Source: Tateyamaria sp. (GTDB taxonomy: Bacteria > Pseudomonadota > Alphaproteobacteria > Rhodobacterales > Rhodobacteraceae). Taken from it: a stretch of DNA of 9,481 bases. Positions 1-7,589 of this stretch are shown piece after piece. The position numbers were made by a program, and so were the translations under genes. Each line of letters begins with the position of its first letter. Within the stretch, counting starts at the first letter, position 1. The DNA lies in NCBI GenBank assembly GCA_018668195.1, contig JABITU010000323.1, forward strand, positions 1-9,481. The letters run 5' to 3'. Under the pieces are notes generated by a model. That model was not told the DNA's origin, made no database searches, and worked only from the letters and a program-made list of their open reading frames with translations.

Positions 1-69
1 CAATTGACTGCGGCATCGTTGGTGCCGGGGGACAACCCAGCGCTTGAAGACTGGCAGAGGGCAGCTTAA
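1..69 (+). CDS. C-terminal tail of an unidentified protein (partial)
   Basis: The first frame of the window is open from base 1 to a TAA at 67-69 and would encode 22 residues ending in LEDWQRAA. The other two + strand frames close sooner. The gene starts outside the window and the tail is too short to identify. In related bacteria ccmE is often near ccmF, but this tail does not look like the CcmE C-terminus as I remember it, so I give no name. An open run of 22 codons can also arise by chance, so even its coding status is uncertain. Confidence 0.35.
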   Translation, partial: QLTAASLVPGDNPALEDWQRAA

Positions 70-74
70 GTTTT

Positions 75-123
75 TAACGGTGTTGGCCGTTATGTATCAC
101 TCAGCGTTGCGCGTATGACGCGC
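75..123 (+). other. Two small inverted repeats upstream of ccmF
   Basis: TAACGG (75-80) pairs with CCGTTA (87-92) around a 6-base loop, and GCGCGT (109-114) pairs with ACGCGC (118-123) around a 3-base loop. Both lie in the 117-base stretch between the upstream stop codon and the ccmF start. Neither is followed by a T run, so neither resembles a Rho-independent terminator. They could be RNA hairpins in a ccmF leader or chance palindromes. No reading frame or clear promoter was seen in this stretch. Confidence 0.25.
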
Positions 124-186
124 CTGCGATGCGGCAAATGTGTCTTGGGCATTGGCGTGGGCGCGTCAGCGACATATAAGTAGGAT

Positions 187-2145
187 ATGAATACAGAACT
201 CGGACATTTTGCGCTCATCCTTGCCTTTGTCGTGGCCATCGTACAAGCGACCATTCCGCTTATTGGCGCATGGCGCAGATATTCGGGCTGGATGGCTGTG
301 GCGCAGCCTGCGGCGACAGTACAATTCTGGCTGATCGCAGTGGCCTTTGGGGCCTTGACGTGGGCTTTTGTAGTCTCAGATTTTTCTTTGCGTCTGGTCG
401 TACTGAACAGCCATTCGGCCAAGCCGATGCTTTATAAAATTTCTGGCACCTGGGGCAACCACGAAGGATCGATGCTGCTTTGGGTGTTGATCGTGGCGCT
501 GTTTGGCGCGATGGCGGCTTGGTTCGGCGGCAATTTGCCACCCACACTGCGTGCACGTGTGCTGGCGGTTCAGGGCGCAATAGGAGCTGCGTTTCTGGCC
601 TTTATCCTCTTTACCTCAAACCCGTTTTTGCGACTTGCGGTGCCGCCCTTTGACGGGCAGGATCTCAACCCGCTGTTGCAGGATCCGGGCCTCGCTTTTC
701 ATCCACCGTTTCTGTACTTCGGATATGTGGGCCTGAGCATGGCTTTTTCGTTTGCTGTTGCTGCGTTGATCGAGGGCCGCGTCGATGCTGCCTGGGGGCG
801 GTGGGTGCGCCCGTGGACCCTGGCGGCATGGATATTCCTGACCATCGGCATCGCACTAGGGTCTTGGTGGGCCTATTATGAACTGGGTTGGGGAGGTTTC
901 TGGTTCTGGGACCCGGTTGAAAATGCGTCTTTCATGCCATGGCTTTTGGCGGCAGCACTGCTCCATTCGGCTATCGTTGTAGAAAAACGCGAGAGCCTAA
1001 AGTCATGGACGATCCTGCTTGCCATCCTAGCGTTTGGCTTTTCGCTGATTGGTACGTTCATTGTGCGTTCGGGGCTGCTGACCTCGGTGCATGCCTTTGC
1101 CAACGATCCTGAACGCGGCGTCTTTATTCTGATGATCATGGGCTTTTTCATGGGCGGTGCGCTAATTTTATTTACCCTGCGCGCCGGTGTGATGGAGGCG
1201 CGTGGCGTCTTTGGCATGGTCAGCCGCGAGAGCGCGCTGGTAGCAAACAATTTACTGCTTGCTGTAAGTTGTTTTGTCGTCTTTGTCGGCACGATGTGGC
1301 CGCTGGTGGCAGAGATGTTCTTTGACCGCAAACTGAGCGTTGGAGCGCCGTTTTTCAACATGGCGTTTACGCCGTTCATGGTGCTGCTTGGCTTGATCAT
1401 GCCTGTGGGCGCGATGATGCCGTGGAAGCGCGCAAGCCTACGCAGGGCGATACGGCCCCTGCGCTATGTTTTTGTGGCTGCCATTGCTTTTGGTGGACTG
1501 GCTTGGACGATGCAGACTGGACGCAGCTTGATTGGGCCAGTGGGTGCCTTTCTGGGTGCATGGCTGGTCATGGGGGCGGCTGTTGATCTGGCAAGCCGCA
1601 CGGGTCAAAGGTTTAACATGGCGCGCCTGTTCCGTTTGCCCCGCGCCGATTGGGGCAAGACGGTTGCCCATTCGGGCCTTGGCATCACCATGCTGGGTGT
1701 TGCGGGGCTGACGGCGTGGCAGTCTGAAGATATCAGGGTTGCGCAAATCGGTGAACCGTTCGATGTGGGGGGGTATACCCTGACGCTGAATAGTATCGAA
1801 GAATTCCAAGGGCCAAATTATTTGTCGACAATGGGGCTGGTGACGCTGGCAAAGGATGGCCGTGAAATCGCTCAGATGCGGCCAGAAAAACGGATGTATC
1901 CAGTGGCTCAGATGCCCACCACCGAAGCGGCGATCGACTATAACCTCGCCCGTGACGTCTATGTTGTTATCGGCGATCCACAACAAAATGGAGGCTGGGC
2001 CGTGCGCACCTACATCAAACCCCTGACCAATTGGATCTGGATCGGCTGTGCGCTTATGGCTTTCGGAGGGCTTTTGTCGCTGAGCGATCGGCGGTTCCGT
2101 GTGGCTGTCGGTGCCCGCAAATCGCAACCGGTGGCGGCGGAATGA
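187..2145 (+). CDS. ccmF: Cytochrome c haem lyase subunit CcmF
   Basis: CcmF is the large polytopic inner-membrane subunit of the System I cytochrome c maturation complex. It takes haem from holo-CcmE and, with CcmH, attaches it to apocytochrome c on the periplasmic face. The 652-residue product has the family length and many hydrophobic segments. It carries the tryptophan-rich WWD haem-handling motif near residues 227-253 (core WGGFWFWDPVENASF). Histidines at 172, 260, 302 and 495 match in context the four conserved haem-related histidines known in E. coli CcmF (H173, H261, H303, H491). The start MNTELGHFALILAF fits the family N-terminus. Its AGGA at 182-185 is only one base from the ATG, so ribosome binding may use weaker pairing further upstream. 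The stop overlaps the ccmH start (ATGA), indicating translational coupling. This is the homologue of Rhodobacter ccl1/cycK. Confidence 0.97.
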   Translation: MNTELGHFALILAFVVAIVQATIPLIGAWRRYSGWMAVAQPAATVQFWLIAVAFGALTWAFVVSDFSLRLVVLNSHSAKPMLYKISGTWGNHEGSMLLWVLIVALFGAMAAWFGGNLPPTLRARVLAVQGAIGAAFLAFILFTSNPFLRLAVPPFDGQDLNPLLQDPGLAFHPPFLYFGYVGLSMAFSFAVAALIEGRVDAAWGRWVRPWTLAAWIFLTIGIALGSWWAYYELGWGGFWFWDPVENASFMPWLLAAALLHSAIVVEKRESLKSWTILLAILAFGFSLIGTFIVRSGLLTSVHAFANDPERGVFILMIMGFFMGGALILFTLRAGVMEARGVFGMVSRESALVANNLLLAVSCFVVFVGTMWPLVAEMFFDRKLSVGAPFFNMAFTPFMVLLGLIMPVGAMMPWKRASLRRAIRPLRYVFVAAIAFGGLAWTMQTGRSLIGPVGAFLGAWLVMGAAVDLASRTGQRFNMARLFRLPRADWGKTVAHSGLGITMLGVAGLTAWQSEDIRVAQIGEPFDVGGYTLTLNSIEEFQGPNYLSTMGLVTLAKDGREIAQMRPEKRMYPVAQMPTTEAAIDYNLARDVYVVIGDPQQNGGWAVRTYIKPLTNWIWIGCALMAFGGLLSLSDRRFRVAVGARKSQPVAAE

Positions 2146-2597
2146 TCCGGCTGGCGACAGCCTTGTGGTTGGTGATGTCGGGCATGGCCATGGCGCTGGA
2201 TCCGTCCGAAATGCTCGCAGACCCGGCCCTAGAGGCGCGTGCCCGGGGCCTAGACCATGCAATGCGCTGCGTTGTCTGCCAGTCGGAATCAGTTGCCTCT
2301 TCAAATGCAACCTGGGCGGTTGAGGCACGGCGCGTGATCCGTGAACAGATTGCGTCGGGCAAGAACAACGATGAAGTAATGGATTTTTTCGTTGAGCGTT
2401 ATGGAGAGTTCGTTCTGATGAACCCGCGCACCAGCGGTTCAAATTGGCTGCTCTGGGCTGCAGGGCCTTTGATGTTCCTTATGGCGTTAGGTGGCGGCGT
2501 TGGTTACCTTCGGGGCCGTGCACAAGCCACGCAAGCCAAATCTGATCCTTTGAGTGCCGAAGAAGCCAAACGCCTGAGCGAAATTCTGGATGAGTGA
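2142..2597 (+). CDS. ccmH: Cytochrome c maturation protein CcmH (apocytochrome thiol reductant)
   Basis: CcmH is a membrane-anchored periplasmic thiol-disulfide protein that keeps or handles the CXXCH cysteines of apocytochrome c for ligation with CcmF. The 151-residue product has an N-terminal signal peptide (about 1-18, ending AMA). It has the conserved RCVVCQ motif with Cys43 and Cys46, a helical domain, and one C-terminal membrane segment at about 101-123. The short form without a fused TPR domain is usual for alphaproteobacteria, where the TPR part is the separate CcmI, not present here. The frame is open further upstream inside ccmF, but the ATG at 2142 is chosen because it begins a typical signal peptide, follows a GGCGGCGGA sequence, and overlaps the ccmF stop by four bases. 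Equivalent to Rhodobacter ccl2/cycL. Confidence 0.96.
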   Translation: MIRLATALWLVMSGMAMALDPSEMLADPALEARARGLDHAMRCVVCQSESVASSNATWAVEARRVIREQIASGKNNDEVMDFFVERYGEFVLMNPRTSGSNWLLWAAGPLMFLMALGGGVGYLRGRAQATQAKSDPLSAEEAKRLSEILDE

Positions 2598-2670
2598 CGC
2601 GCGGTCGGGGCTGTTCTGAACTGAACGGTTTGATATGCACGAAAAGACCGGTAAACTGAGGAACCCAAGC

Positions 2671-3447
2671 ATGACCTATGAGACCCTGATCTATTCGCTT
2701 GAAAACGGCATCGTCCAGATCACCCTCGACCGTCCTGATGTCATGAACGCGCTGACCACGCAGATGCGTGCAGAGATTGAACATGCTGTGATCAAGGGTG
2801 GCAAAGAGGGGCGCGTCGTGGTGCTGACAGGGGCTGGGCGGGCCTTTTGTTCTGGCCAAGATCTGGGCGACCGGGCCAATGCGGGCAATCTTGATCTAGA
2901 GCGCACATTGCGCGACGAATATACCCCCATGTTAAACGCAATCGTTGAGTGCCCGGTGCCGACAATTGCGGCGGTCAATGGGGCTGCAGCAGGTGCTGGG
3001 GCCAACCTTGCGCTGGCCTGTGACGTTGTCATCGCGTCTGAACGTGCTTATTTCTTACAAGCCTTTACTCGGATCGGCCTGATCCCTGACGCGGGCGGAA
3101 CCTATGTGATGCCGCGTACGATGGGCATGGCCAAGGCGATGGGGGCTGCACTTTTTGCGGACAAGATCAGTGCGCGGCAGGCTGATAATTGGGGCCTTAT
3201 CTGGGAGGCGGTCGAGGACGACCAGTTTGACGCGCATTGGAAGGCCCGTGCAATGCATCTGGCCACCGGTCCAACCCAGGCTTTTGCCGCAGCCAAGCGG
3301 GTGATCCGCGCGAGTTGGGCCAATGATCTTGAGACGCAGTTGGCCGCTGAAGCGACAGAGCAGGGTGACTGTGGCCAGAGCCGTGATTTCCGCGAGGGCG
3401 TTTTGGCCTTTGTGGAAAAACGAAAGCCGAACTTTGAGGGCCGTTAG
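2671..3447 (+). CDS. Enoyl-CoA hydratase/isomerase family protein, PaaG-like
   Basis: This is a crotonase-fold protein of 258 residues, full length for the family. The oxyanion-hole segments are visible: AFCSGQDLGDR at about 59-68 and NGAAAGAGANLALACD at 103-118. The GLIPDAGG segment has Asp140 where PaaG-type enzymes carry an acidic residue. Along its whole length the sequence resembles E. coli PaaG, which isomerises the epoxide of phenylacetyl-CoA to the oxepin form. No other paa genes are visible here, so the substrate could be another acyl-CoA and I leave the symbol blank. An in-frame ATG exists at 2635, but the ATG at 2671 has GAGGA at 2658-2662 with eight bases of spacing and starts the conserved domain directly. 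It lies 73 bases after ccmH on the same strand and may be cotranscribed. Confidence 0.9.
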   Translation: MTYETLIYSLENGIVQITLDRPDVMNALTTQMRAEIEHAVIKGGKEGRVVVLTGAGRAFCSGQDLGDRANAGNLDLERTLRDEYTPMLNAIVECPVPTIAAVNGAAAGAGANLALACDVVIASERAYFLQAFTRIGLIPDAGGTYVMPRTMGMAKAMGAALFADKISARQADNWGLIWEAVEDDQFDAHWKARAMHLATGPTQAFAAAKRVIRASWANDLETQLAAEATEQGDCGQSRDFREGVLAFVEKRKPNFEGR

Positions 3448-3641
3448 AAAATCGGTATGGCTGGGTAAAGCATGACTGAACTTTCTTGCTCAAAAAGCGC
3501 TTGCTTTGCGACCTCTTTGATCAGTGTCGCATACTGAATGCTTCCGTCGTGGGTTGGTGATCTAGGGAATACGGTCATTTTTTGAAAAAATTAAGATGCA
3601 TGAGGCTCATAAGCCTGAGCATAGCATTTGTCAGTGTCCAT

Positions 3642-3673
3642 AGAAGATCATCAGCAACTTCCGATGATCTTTT
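3642..3673. terminator. Hairpin between convergent genes, possible weak terminator
   Basis: AAGATCATC (3644-3652) and GATGATCTT (3663-3671) form a perfect 9-base-pair stem with a 10-base loop. An A-T pair and a wobble pair extend the outer end. On the + strand the stem is followed by TTTTG, about 200 bases after the enoyl-CoA hydratase gene. On the - strand it begins 14 bases after the RTX gene stop but has little T run. It could serve either or both converging transcripts. The rest of the 238-base gap (3448-3685) shows no believable gene, only short overlapping inverted repeats near 3603-3620. Confidence 0.45.
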
Positions 3674-3943
3674 GAGCATACAAGATCAGCTAAGACGGTC
3701 GTGAATGACTATAGGGGTGTTATTCGCCTGCAGATTAGACAATTTCGTATTTTCGAAATAGGTGAAAACCTGTTTCCCCACAAGCAGCGTTGCCGTGCCA
3801 TCTTCATCCTCCCCGAATTTAACAAAGTCTTCGGAAACGGCCTCAGCCATTACAATATCGGGATAGAGTGTGAAGACTATTGCATCTTCAACGGCATCGA
3901 AATCTGTGATGCGAACAGGGTCTTCCGGATTGACCCAATATCC

Positions 3944-4024
3944 AACATTTACCGTGTCTGCACCGTTGCCAGTAATAACCACGTCATTGCTTCATGCAAA
4001 AATTGTATCGTTACCATATCCGCC
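3944..4024 (-). repeat. Second RTX repeat block containing the stop codon
   Basis: Three further nonapeptides are encoded: GGYGNDTIF, then A-stop-SNDVVIT, then GNGADTVNV (residues 166-192 of the joined frame). The TGA falls at the second position of the middle unit, which is most often glycine in the other repeats. This suggests a GGA to TGA change. Confidence 0.75.
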
Positions 4025-4150
4025 ATCGAGCGTATCGGTATCTTCTGTTTTAGCATCCAGATCGACGAAATCGTTCATGTCCAAATCATTTTTTGATGTG
4101 CCGGACCTTAGGGTGTCAACGAGGTCTTGAGCCGAAATAACATCGGCTCC

Positions 4151-4393
4151 GAAAAGTTGATCGTTCCCTACATCACCAAGAAGTACATCTTCACCTGCTC
4201 CGCCGAAAATTATATCAGCGTTCCGACCGCCCCTTAGGAAATCATCGCCTGAGTCGCCCAGGATCACATCGCCGCCTGAACCACCGAAAACTCTGTCGTC
4301 ATCTTCACCGGCTAGAATAATGTCGTTGGCTTCATTGCTAAAAATGGTGTCGTTTCCGCCTCCCGTTACAAAAAAGTCTTCGCCGTTGCCGCC
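4151..4393 (-). repeat. Nine tandem RTX nonapeptide repeats
   Basis: These bases encode nine back-to-back nine-residue units (protein residues 43-123), for example TGGGNDTIF, GGSGGDVIL, GDSGDDFLR and GGAGEDVLL. The pattern is GGxGxDxUx, where U is a large hydrophobic residue. Several units are degenerate (SNEANDIIL, AGEDDDRVF, GGRNADIIF), so the beta roll may have uneven calcium sites. The DNA is only loosely repetitive and the repeat is at protein level. Confidence 0.85.
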
Positions 4394-4644
4394 CTGTTCA
4401 CGCGTTGGTCCCTCATCGGGCGCGCTCACATTATCATTGTCGTCGGGGCCATCCGAAAGGAGAATTACGCCTGCAAGTGAGCCAGCGCCCAACAAGCTCA
4501 TCATTAAAAATCCGAGCATATTTGAAACACGCCCTACCCAATTTTAGTGGTTTGAGATAGCATATCGTAGACGTTCAGGGCAATTTCAAAGAATACTCAA
4601 TTTGATCGTTCGGTTTGCGTGGGTAATGATCTTGAAATTTTTTT

Positions 4645-4680
4645 AAATAAAAAAAGCCCCTGTACGATCCAGGGGCTTTA
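4645..4680 (-). terminator. Rho-independent terminator of gltA
   Basis: On the - strand AAAGCCCCTG (4679 side of the stem at 4670-4679, read as its complement pair) and its partner at 4653-4662 form a perfect 10-base-pair stem with a 7-base loop. It runs directly into TTTTTTTATTT. It begins about 23 bases after the gltA stop. This is the clearest intrinsic terminator in the window. The stretch from here to the RTX gene start (4520-4644) must hold that gene's promoter, but I could not choose a convincing -35/-10 pair. Confidence 0.92.
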
Positions 4681-4702
4681 GAGTTGTGCGTATTGTTTCG
4701 CT

Positions 4703-5998
4703 TTATCTGCTCTCAATATCTGTGTAATCGCGCGCGGTCTCACCCAGATAAAGCTGGCGGGGGCGACCGATCTTGTTTTGTGGATCTGCAATCATCTCTT
4801 TCCACTGCGAAATCCAGCCAACGGTGCGGCTAACCGCAAAGATCGGCGTGAACATTGAGGTCGGGAAACCCATCGCTTCAAGGATAATGCCGGAATAGAA
4901 ATCAACGTTTGGAAACAGCTTTTTCTCAGCGAAATACGGATCTTCGAGGGCAGCTTTTTCCAATTCTTTGGCGACTTGCAGGATCGGGTTGTTTTCGACA
5001 CCCAGCAGTTCCAATACTTCGTCGGCCGACTGTTTCATTACTGTCGCGCGGGGATCGTGATTCTTGTAGACACGGTGACCAAAACCCATCAGGCGGAACG
5101 GGTCGCTCTTATCTTTGGCGCGAGCAATATATTCGGGGATTTTGTCAACCGTACCAATTTCTTTGAGCATTTCAAGGCAGGCCTGATTGGCGCCGCCATG
5201 GGCTGGACCCCAAAGACATGCGATGCCCGCCGCGATACAGGCAAACGGGTTTGCCCCCGAGGAAGAAGCCAGGCGTACTGTCGATGTCGAAGCGTTTTGC
5301 TCATGGTCGGCGTGTAGCGTAAAGATACGGTCCATCGCACGGCTCAGGATCGGGTTGACCACATAATCTTCGGCGGGAACGGCAAAGCACATGCGCAAGA
5401 AATTTGAGGCGTAATCCTCGTCATTGCGTGGATACACGAAAGGCTGGCCGATTGAGTATTTATAGGCCCATGCAGCGATTGTTGGCATCTTGGCGATCAG
5501 CCGGTGCGATGCGATCTCGCGCTGGCGTTCATCGTTGATATCAGTGCTGTCGTGGTAAAAAGCCGACATGGCCCCTACGACGCCGGTCATGATTGCCATC
5601 GGGTGCGCATCGCGACGGAACCCCCGAAAGAAATTTTGCATCTGTTCATGCAGCATTGTGTGCATAGTGATGTTGTTCTCGAATTTCTCCAACCGCTGCG
5701 TCGAGGGCAGTTCGCCGTAAAGCAGGAGATAGCACACCTCTAGAAAATGAGATTTGGAGGCCAATTGATCAATCGGGTAACCGCGGTGCAAAAGCACGCC
5801 CTTGTCGCCATCAATGAACGTAATCGTGCTGTCGCAGCTTGCGGTAGATGTAAAGCCTGGGTCGTATGTGAAAACGCCTGCCTGCCCATATAGCTTGCGA
5901 ATATCCAGAACATCAGGCCCCTCGGTTGGTGAATGAATCGGCAGGTCGTAGGAGTGATCGTCGATCGTTAGGGTCGCAGATTTCTGTTCGTCAGCCAT
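4703..5998 (-). CDS. gltA: Citrate synthase (type II, hexameric-type)
   Basis: Citrate synthase condenses oxaloacetate with acetyl-CoA to form citrate, the entry step of the TCA cycle in the cytoplasm. The 431-residue length fits the long Gram-negative type. Active-site segments are intact: [11 protein letters not shown] around His229, GPAHGGAN with His267, GFGHRVYK with His308, and NVDFYSG with Asp366. The last three correspond to E. coli His264, His305 and Asp362. An ATG lies six codons upstream at 6016, but the start at 5998 is preferred. It is preceded by AGGA (6011-6008) with nine bases of spacing and begins [10 protein letters not shown], while the upstream ATG lacks a ribosome binding site. 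It lies 110 bases downstream of gltX on the same strand. That gap has only a short CCCCT/AGGGG hairpin (6083-6099) without a T run, so read-through from gltX is possible. Confidence 0.97.
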   Translation of the reverse strand: MADEQKSATLTIDDHSYDLPIHSPTEGPDVLDIRKLYGQAGVFTYDPGFTSTASCDSTITFIDGDKGVLLHRGYPIDQLASKSHFLEVCYLLLYGELPSTQRLEKFENNITMHTMLHEQMQNFFRGFRRDAHPMAIMTGVVGAMSAFYHDSTDINDERQREIASHRLIAKMPTIAAWAYKYSIGQPFVYPRNDEDYASNFLRMCFAVPAEDYVVNPILSRAMDRIFTLHADHEQNASTSTVRLASSSGANPFACIAAGIACLWGPAHGGANQACLEMLKEIGTVDKIPEYIARAKDKSDPFRLMGFGHRVYKNHDPRATVMKQSADEVLELLGVENNPILQVAKELEKAALEDPYFAEKKLFPNVDFYSGIILEAMGFPTSMFTPIFAVSRTVGWISQWKEMIADPQNKIGRPRQLYLGETARDYTDIESR

Positions 5999-6108
5999 AA
6001 GGTATATTCCTTTCATCGCACGGCGAATTCAGCCGCCACAAGACGCGGTATTAGCGGTGCGTCAATTCTATTGTCGGCCGCGCCCCTATTCAACAGGGGT
6101 TCCTGCTG

Positions 6109-7509
6109 TCAGGCCGCAGCATCTTCTAGTCTGGCGAGGGTTTCTTGGCGCCCCAGAACCAGCATCATGTCAAACACCGAAGGTGTTACGGCCCGGCCCG
6201 CCAACGCCGCGCGAAGCGGTCCTGCCAGTTTGCCGAATTTAGTGTCCTGAGCGGCTGCAAATTCGTTAAGTGTCGCTTCAAGACTGTCTCGATCCCAAGT
6301 AACGGTTTGCAAGTGCGGCGTCAATTGCTTCAGTATACCACGGGATACCGGATCAAGTGATTTTGAAGCTTTTTCGTCTGGTTGGATTGGACGATCAGAG
6401 AGAATAAACTGCGAATTTTCAATTAATTCAGGGAAAATTTTTGACCGTTCTTTAACAAAGGGAAGTGCCGCAAGAAGACCTGCTTGTTTAGTATCGTTTA
6501 GAACGGGCAAATCGGCTGCACGCATGTATGTAATGATTTCTTGCTGCAGCGCAGCGTCATCGGATTGCGCCATGTGTTGGCCACACAGGTTTTCTAGTTT
6601 TTTCACATCAAAGCGGGCGGGGCTTTTGCCGATCCCATCCATGTCAAACCACTCACGCGCCTGTGCATCGCTAAAGAATTCGTCGTCTCCGTGGCTCCAA
6701 CCCAAACGTGCAAGATAGTTACGCATACCTGCAGCAGGATAGCCCATTGCCTGATATTCCTGCGCGCCCAGTGCGCCATGGCGTTTAGACAGTTTCTTGC
6801 CGTCTGGGCCATGGATTAGTGGGATATGCGCCCAGACTGGAACATCCCACCCCATTGCATCATAGATCATCATCTGGCGTGCGGCATTGTTCAGGTGATC
6901 ATCGCCCCGGATGACATGGGTGACGCCCATGTCGTGGTCGTCGACGACAACGGCCAACGCATAGACGGGCGTGCCATCCCCGCGCAGCAGAACCATATCG
7001 TCAAGCTGGTCATTGCGAATGGTCACGGTGCCTTGCACCTCGTCGCAGATGATCGTCTGACCGGCCTGAGGGGCCTTGATCCGCACAACAAATGGCCTGT
7101 CAGGATGTGTTTCAGCCTCGGCATCGCGCCACGGTGAACGAAACAGCGTTGAGCGTCCCTCAGCCCGAGCTTCCTCGCGAAAGGCTGCGATTTCGTCTTG
7201 CGTGGCAAAACATTTATAGGCTTTCCCCTGATCCAACAAGGTTTGAGCGACATGCGTGTGGCGGTCTGCGCGGTCAAACTGGCTTATTGCATCGCCGTCG
7301 TGATCCAGACCCAGCCAAGCCAACCCGTCCAGAATGGCCTGCGTCGCCTCGGGGGTAGAGCGGGCGCGGTCTGTGTCTTCGATGCGCAACAGGAATTGAC
7401 CGCCTCGGCTGCGGGCATACAGCCAGTTGAACAGCGCCGTACGCGCGCCGCCGATATGCAAAAAGCCCGTGGGCGAGGGGGCAAAACGGGTGACAACGGG
7501 CGTAGACAT
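6109..7509 (-). CDS. gltX: Glutamyl-tRNA synthetase
   Basis: This class I aminoacyl-tRNA synthetase charges tRNA-Glu. Many alphaproteobacteria lack GlnRS and carry GluRS copies that also feed tRNA-Gln to the GatCAB amidotransferase. The 466-residue product has the class I signature HIGG (residues 18-21) within [20 protein letters not shown] and the KKLSKR loop (238-243). [10 protein letters not shown] (41-50) and a complete C-terminal anticodon-binding part are also present. The zinc-binding cysteines known in E. coli GluRS are mostly absent: the insert reads [10 protein letters not shown], with only Cys100, and later FRSPWRD. This suggests a zinc-free connecting domain, as in many bacterial GluRS. 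The start [15 protein letters not shown] is typical, although its AAAGG lies a long 12 bases upstream. It is divergent from comEC. Confidence 0.96.
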   Translation of the reverse strand: MSTPVVTRFAPSPTGFLHIGGARTALFNWLYARSRGGQFLLRIEDTDRARSTPEATQAILDGLAWLGLDHDGDAISQFDRADRHTHVAQTLLDQGKAYKCFATQDEIAAFREEARAEGRSTLFRSPWRDAEAETHPDRPFVVRIKAPQAGQTIICDEVQGTVTIRNDQLDDMVLLRGDGTPVYALAVVVDDHDMGVTHVIRGDDHLNNAARQMMIYDAMGWDVPVWAHIPLIHGPDGKKLSKRHGALGAQEYQAMGYPAAGMRNYLARLGWSHGDDEFFSDAQAREWFDMDGIGKSPARFDVKKLENLCGQHMAQSDDAALQQEIITYMRAADLPVLNDTKQAGLLAALPFVKERSKIFPELIENSQFILSDRPIQPDEKASKSLDPVSRGILKQLTPHLQTVTWDRDSLEATLNEFAAAQDTKFGKLAGPLRAALAGRAVTPSVFDMMLVLGRQETLARLEDAAA

Positions 7510-7589
7510 GCGCGAAATTTACCTTTCAGTAACCATGTTGGTACAACAGTTTCCCCTTTTACTATCCACCATGGACGCAAGGGGCAAGC
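7510..7589. promoter_or_regulatory. Divergent gltX / comEC promoter region
   Basis: This 80-base gap must carry start signals for both genes unless comEC is read from elsewhere. A possible gltX promoter on the - strand is TTGCCC (7587-7582) and TAGTAA (7564-7559), 17 bases apart. A possible comEC promoter on the + strand is TTGGTA (7538-7543) and TACTAT (7560-7565), 16 bases apart. The two -10 elements would overlap almost completely, so polymerase binding would be mutually exclusive. Both are weak matches to consensus and are suggestions only. Confidence 0.35.
7579..7584 (+). promoter_or_regulatory. Ribosome binding site of comEC
   Basis: AAGGGG lies five bases before the ATG at 7590. The comEC frame has a stop at 7530-7532, and no other start codon occurs between it and 7590, so this site and start go together. 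Confidence 0.65.

Larger units (their letters stand above)
3686..4519 (-). pseudogene. Small RTX calcium-binding protein gene interrupted by an in-frame TGA
   Basis: Read without the stop, this gene would encode 277 codons. An N-terminal hydrophobic stretch (residues 1-22) is followed by an acidic linker and nine consecutive glycine/aspartate-rich nonapeptides (43-123). A non-repeat insert (about 124-165), three more nonapeptides (166-192) and a hydrophobic/acidic C-terminal domain of about 85 residues follow. Such repeats bind calcium in a parallel beta roll, and RTX proteins are usually exported by type I secretion through an uncleaved C-terminal signal. Codon 176 is TGA (3994-3992). The same frame then continues to a second TGA at 3688-3686, and the repeat phase is unbroken across the stop. 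Termination at codon 176 would give a 175-residue product without the C-terminal domain. ATG 4519 is the first start after an upstream in-frame stop, but its ribosome binding site is poor (an AGGG about 11 bases away). Codon 6 or 7 is an alternative. Exact function is unknown, and no type I transporter genes are nearby. Confidence 0.8.

Noticed and set aside
1438..2442. Long open frame of 334 codons on the - strand opposite ccmF and ccmH
   Set aside because: It is antisense to two well-recognised genes and its translation is rich in Pro, Arg, His and Ser with no recognisable domain, as expected for a shadow frame.
3472..3537. Possible 21-residue peptide starting at the ATG near 3472
   Set aside because: It is very short, has no good ribosome binding site and no recognisable features.
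3992..3994. TGA as a selenocysteine codon
   Set aside because: RTX repeats do not use selenocysteine, the position is normally glycine, and no selenoprotein context was seen.
3701..4096. + strand open frame of 131 codons across the RTX gene
   Set aside because: It is opposite the RTX frame, which has clear nonapeptide repeats on the - strand. Its translation shows no motif and no ribosome binding site was evident.
4151..4393. Repetitive DNA resembling a repeat array
   Set aside because: The 27-base periodicity comes from nonapeptide coding repeats. The units differ in base sequence and have no spacers, so it is not a CRISPR array.
5996..6016. Upstream ATG at 6016 as the gltA start
   Set aside because: It lacks a ribosome binding site, and the AGGA at 6008-6011 is well placed for the ATG at 5998.
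6083..6099. CCCCT/AGGGG hairpin just after the gltX stop as a terminator
   Set aside because: The stem has only five pairs and no T run follows on the - strand.
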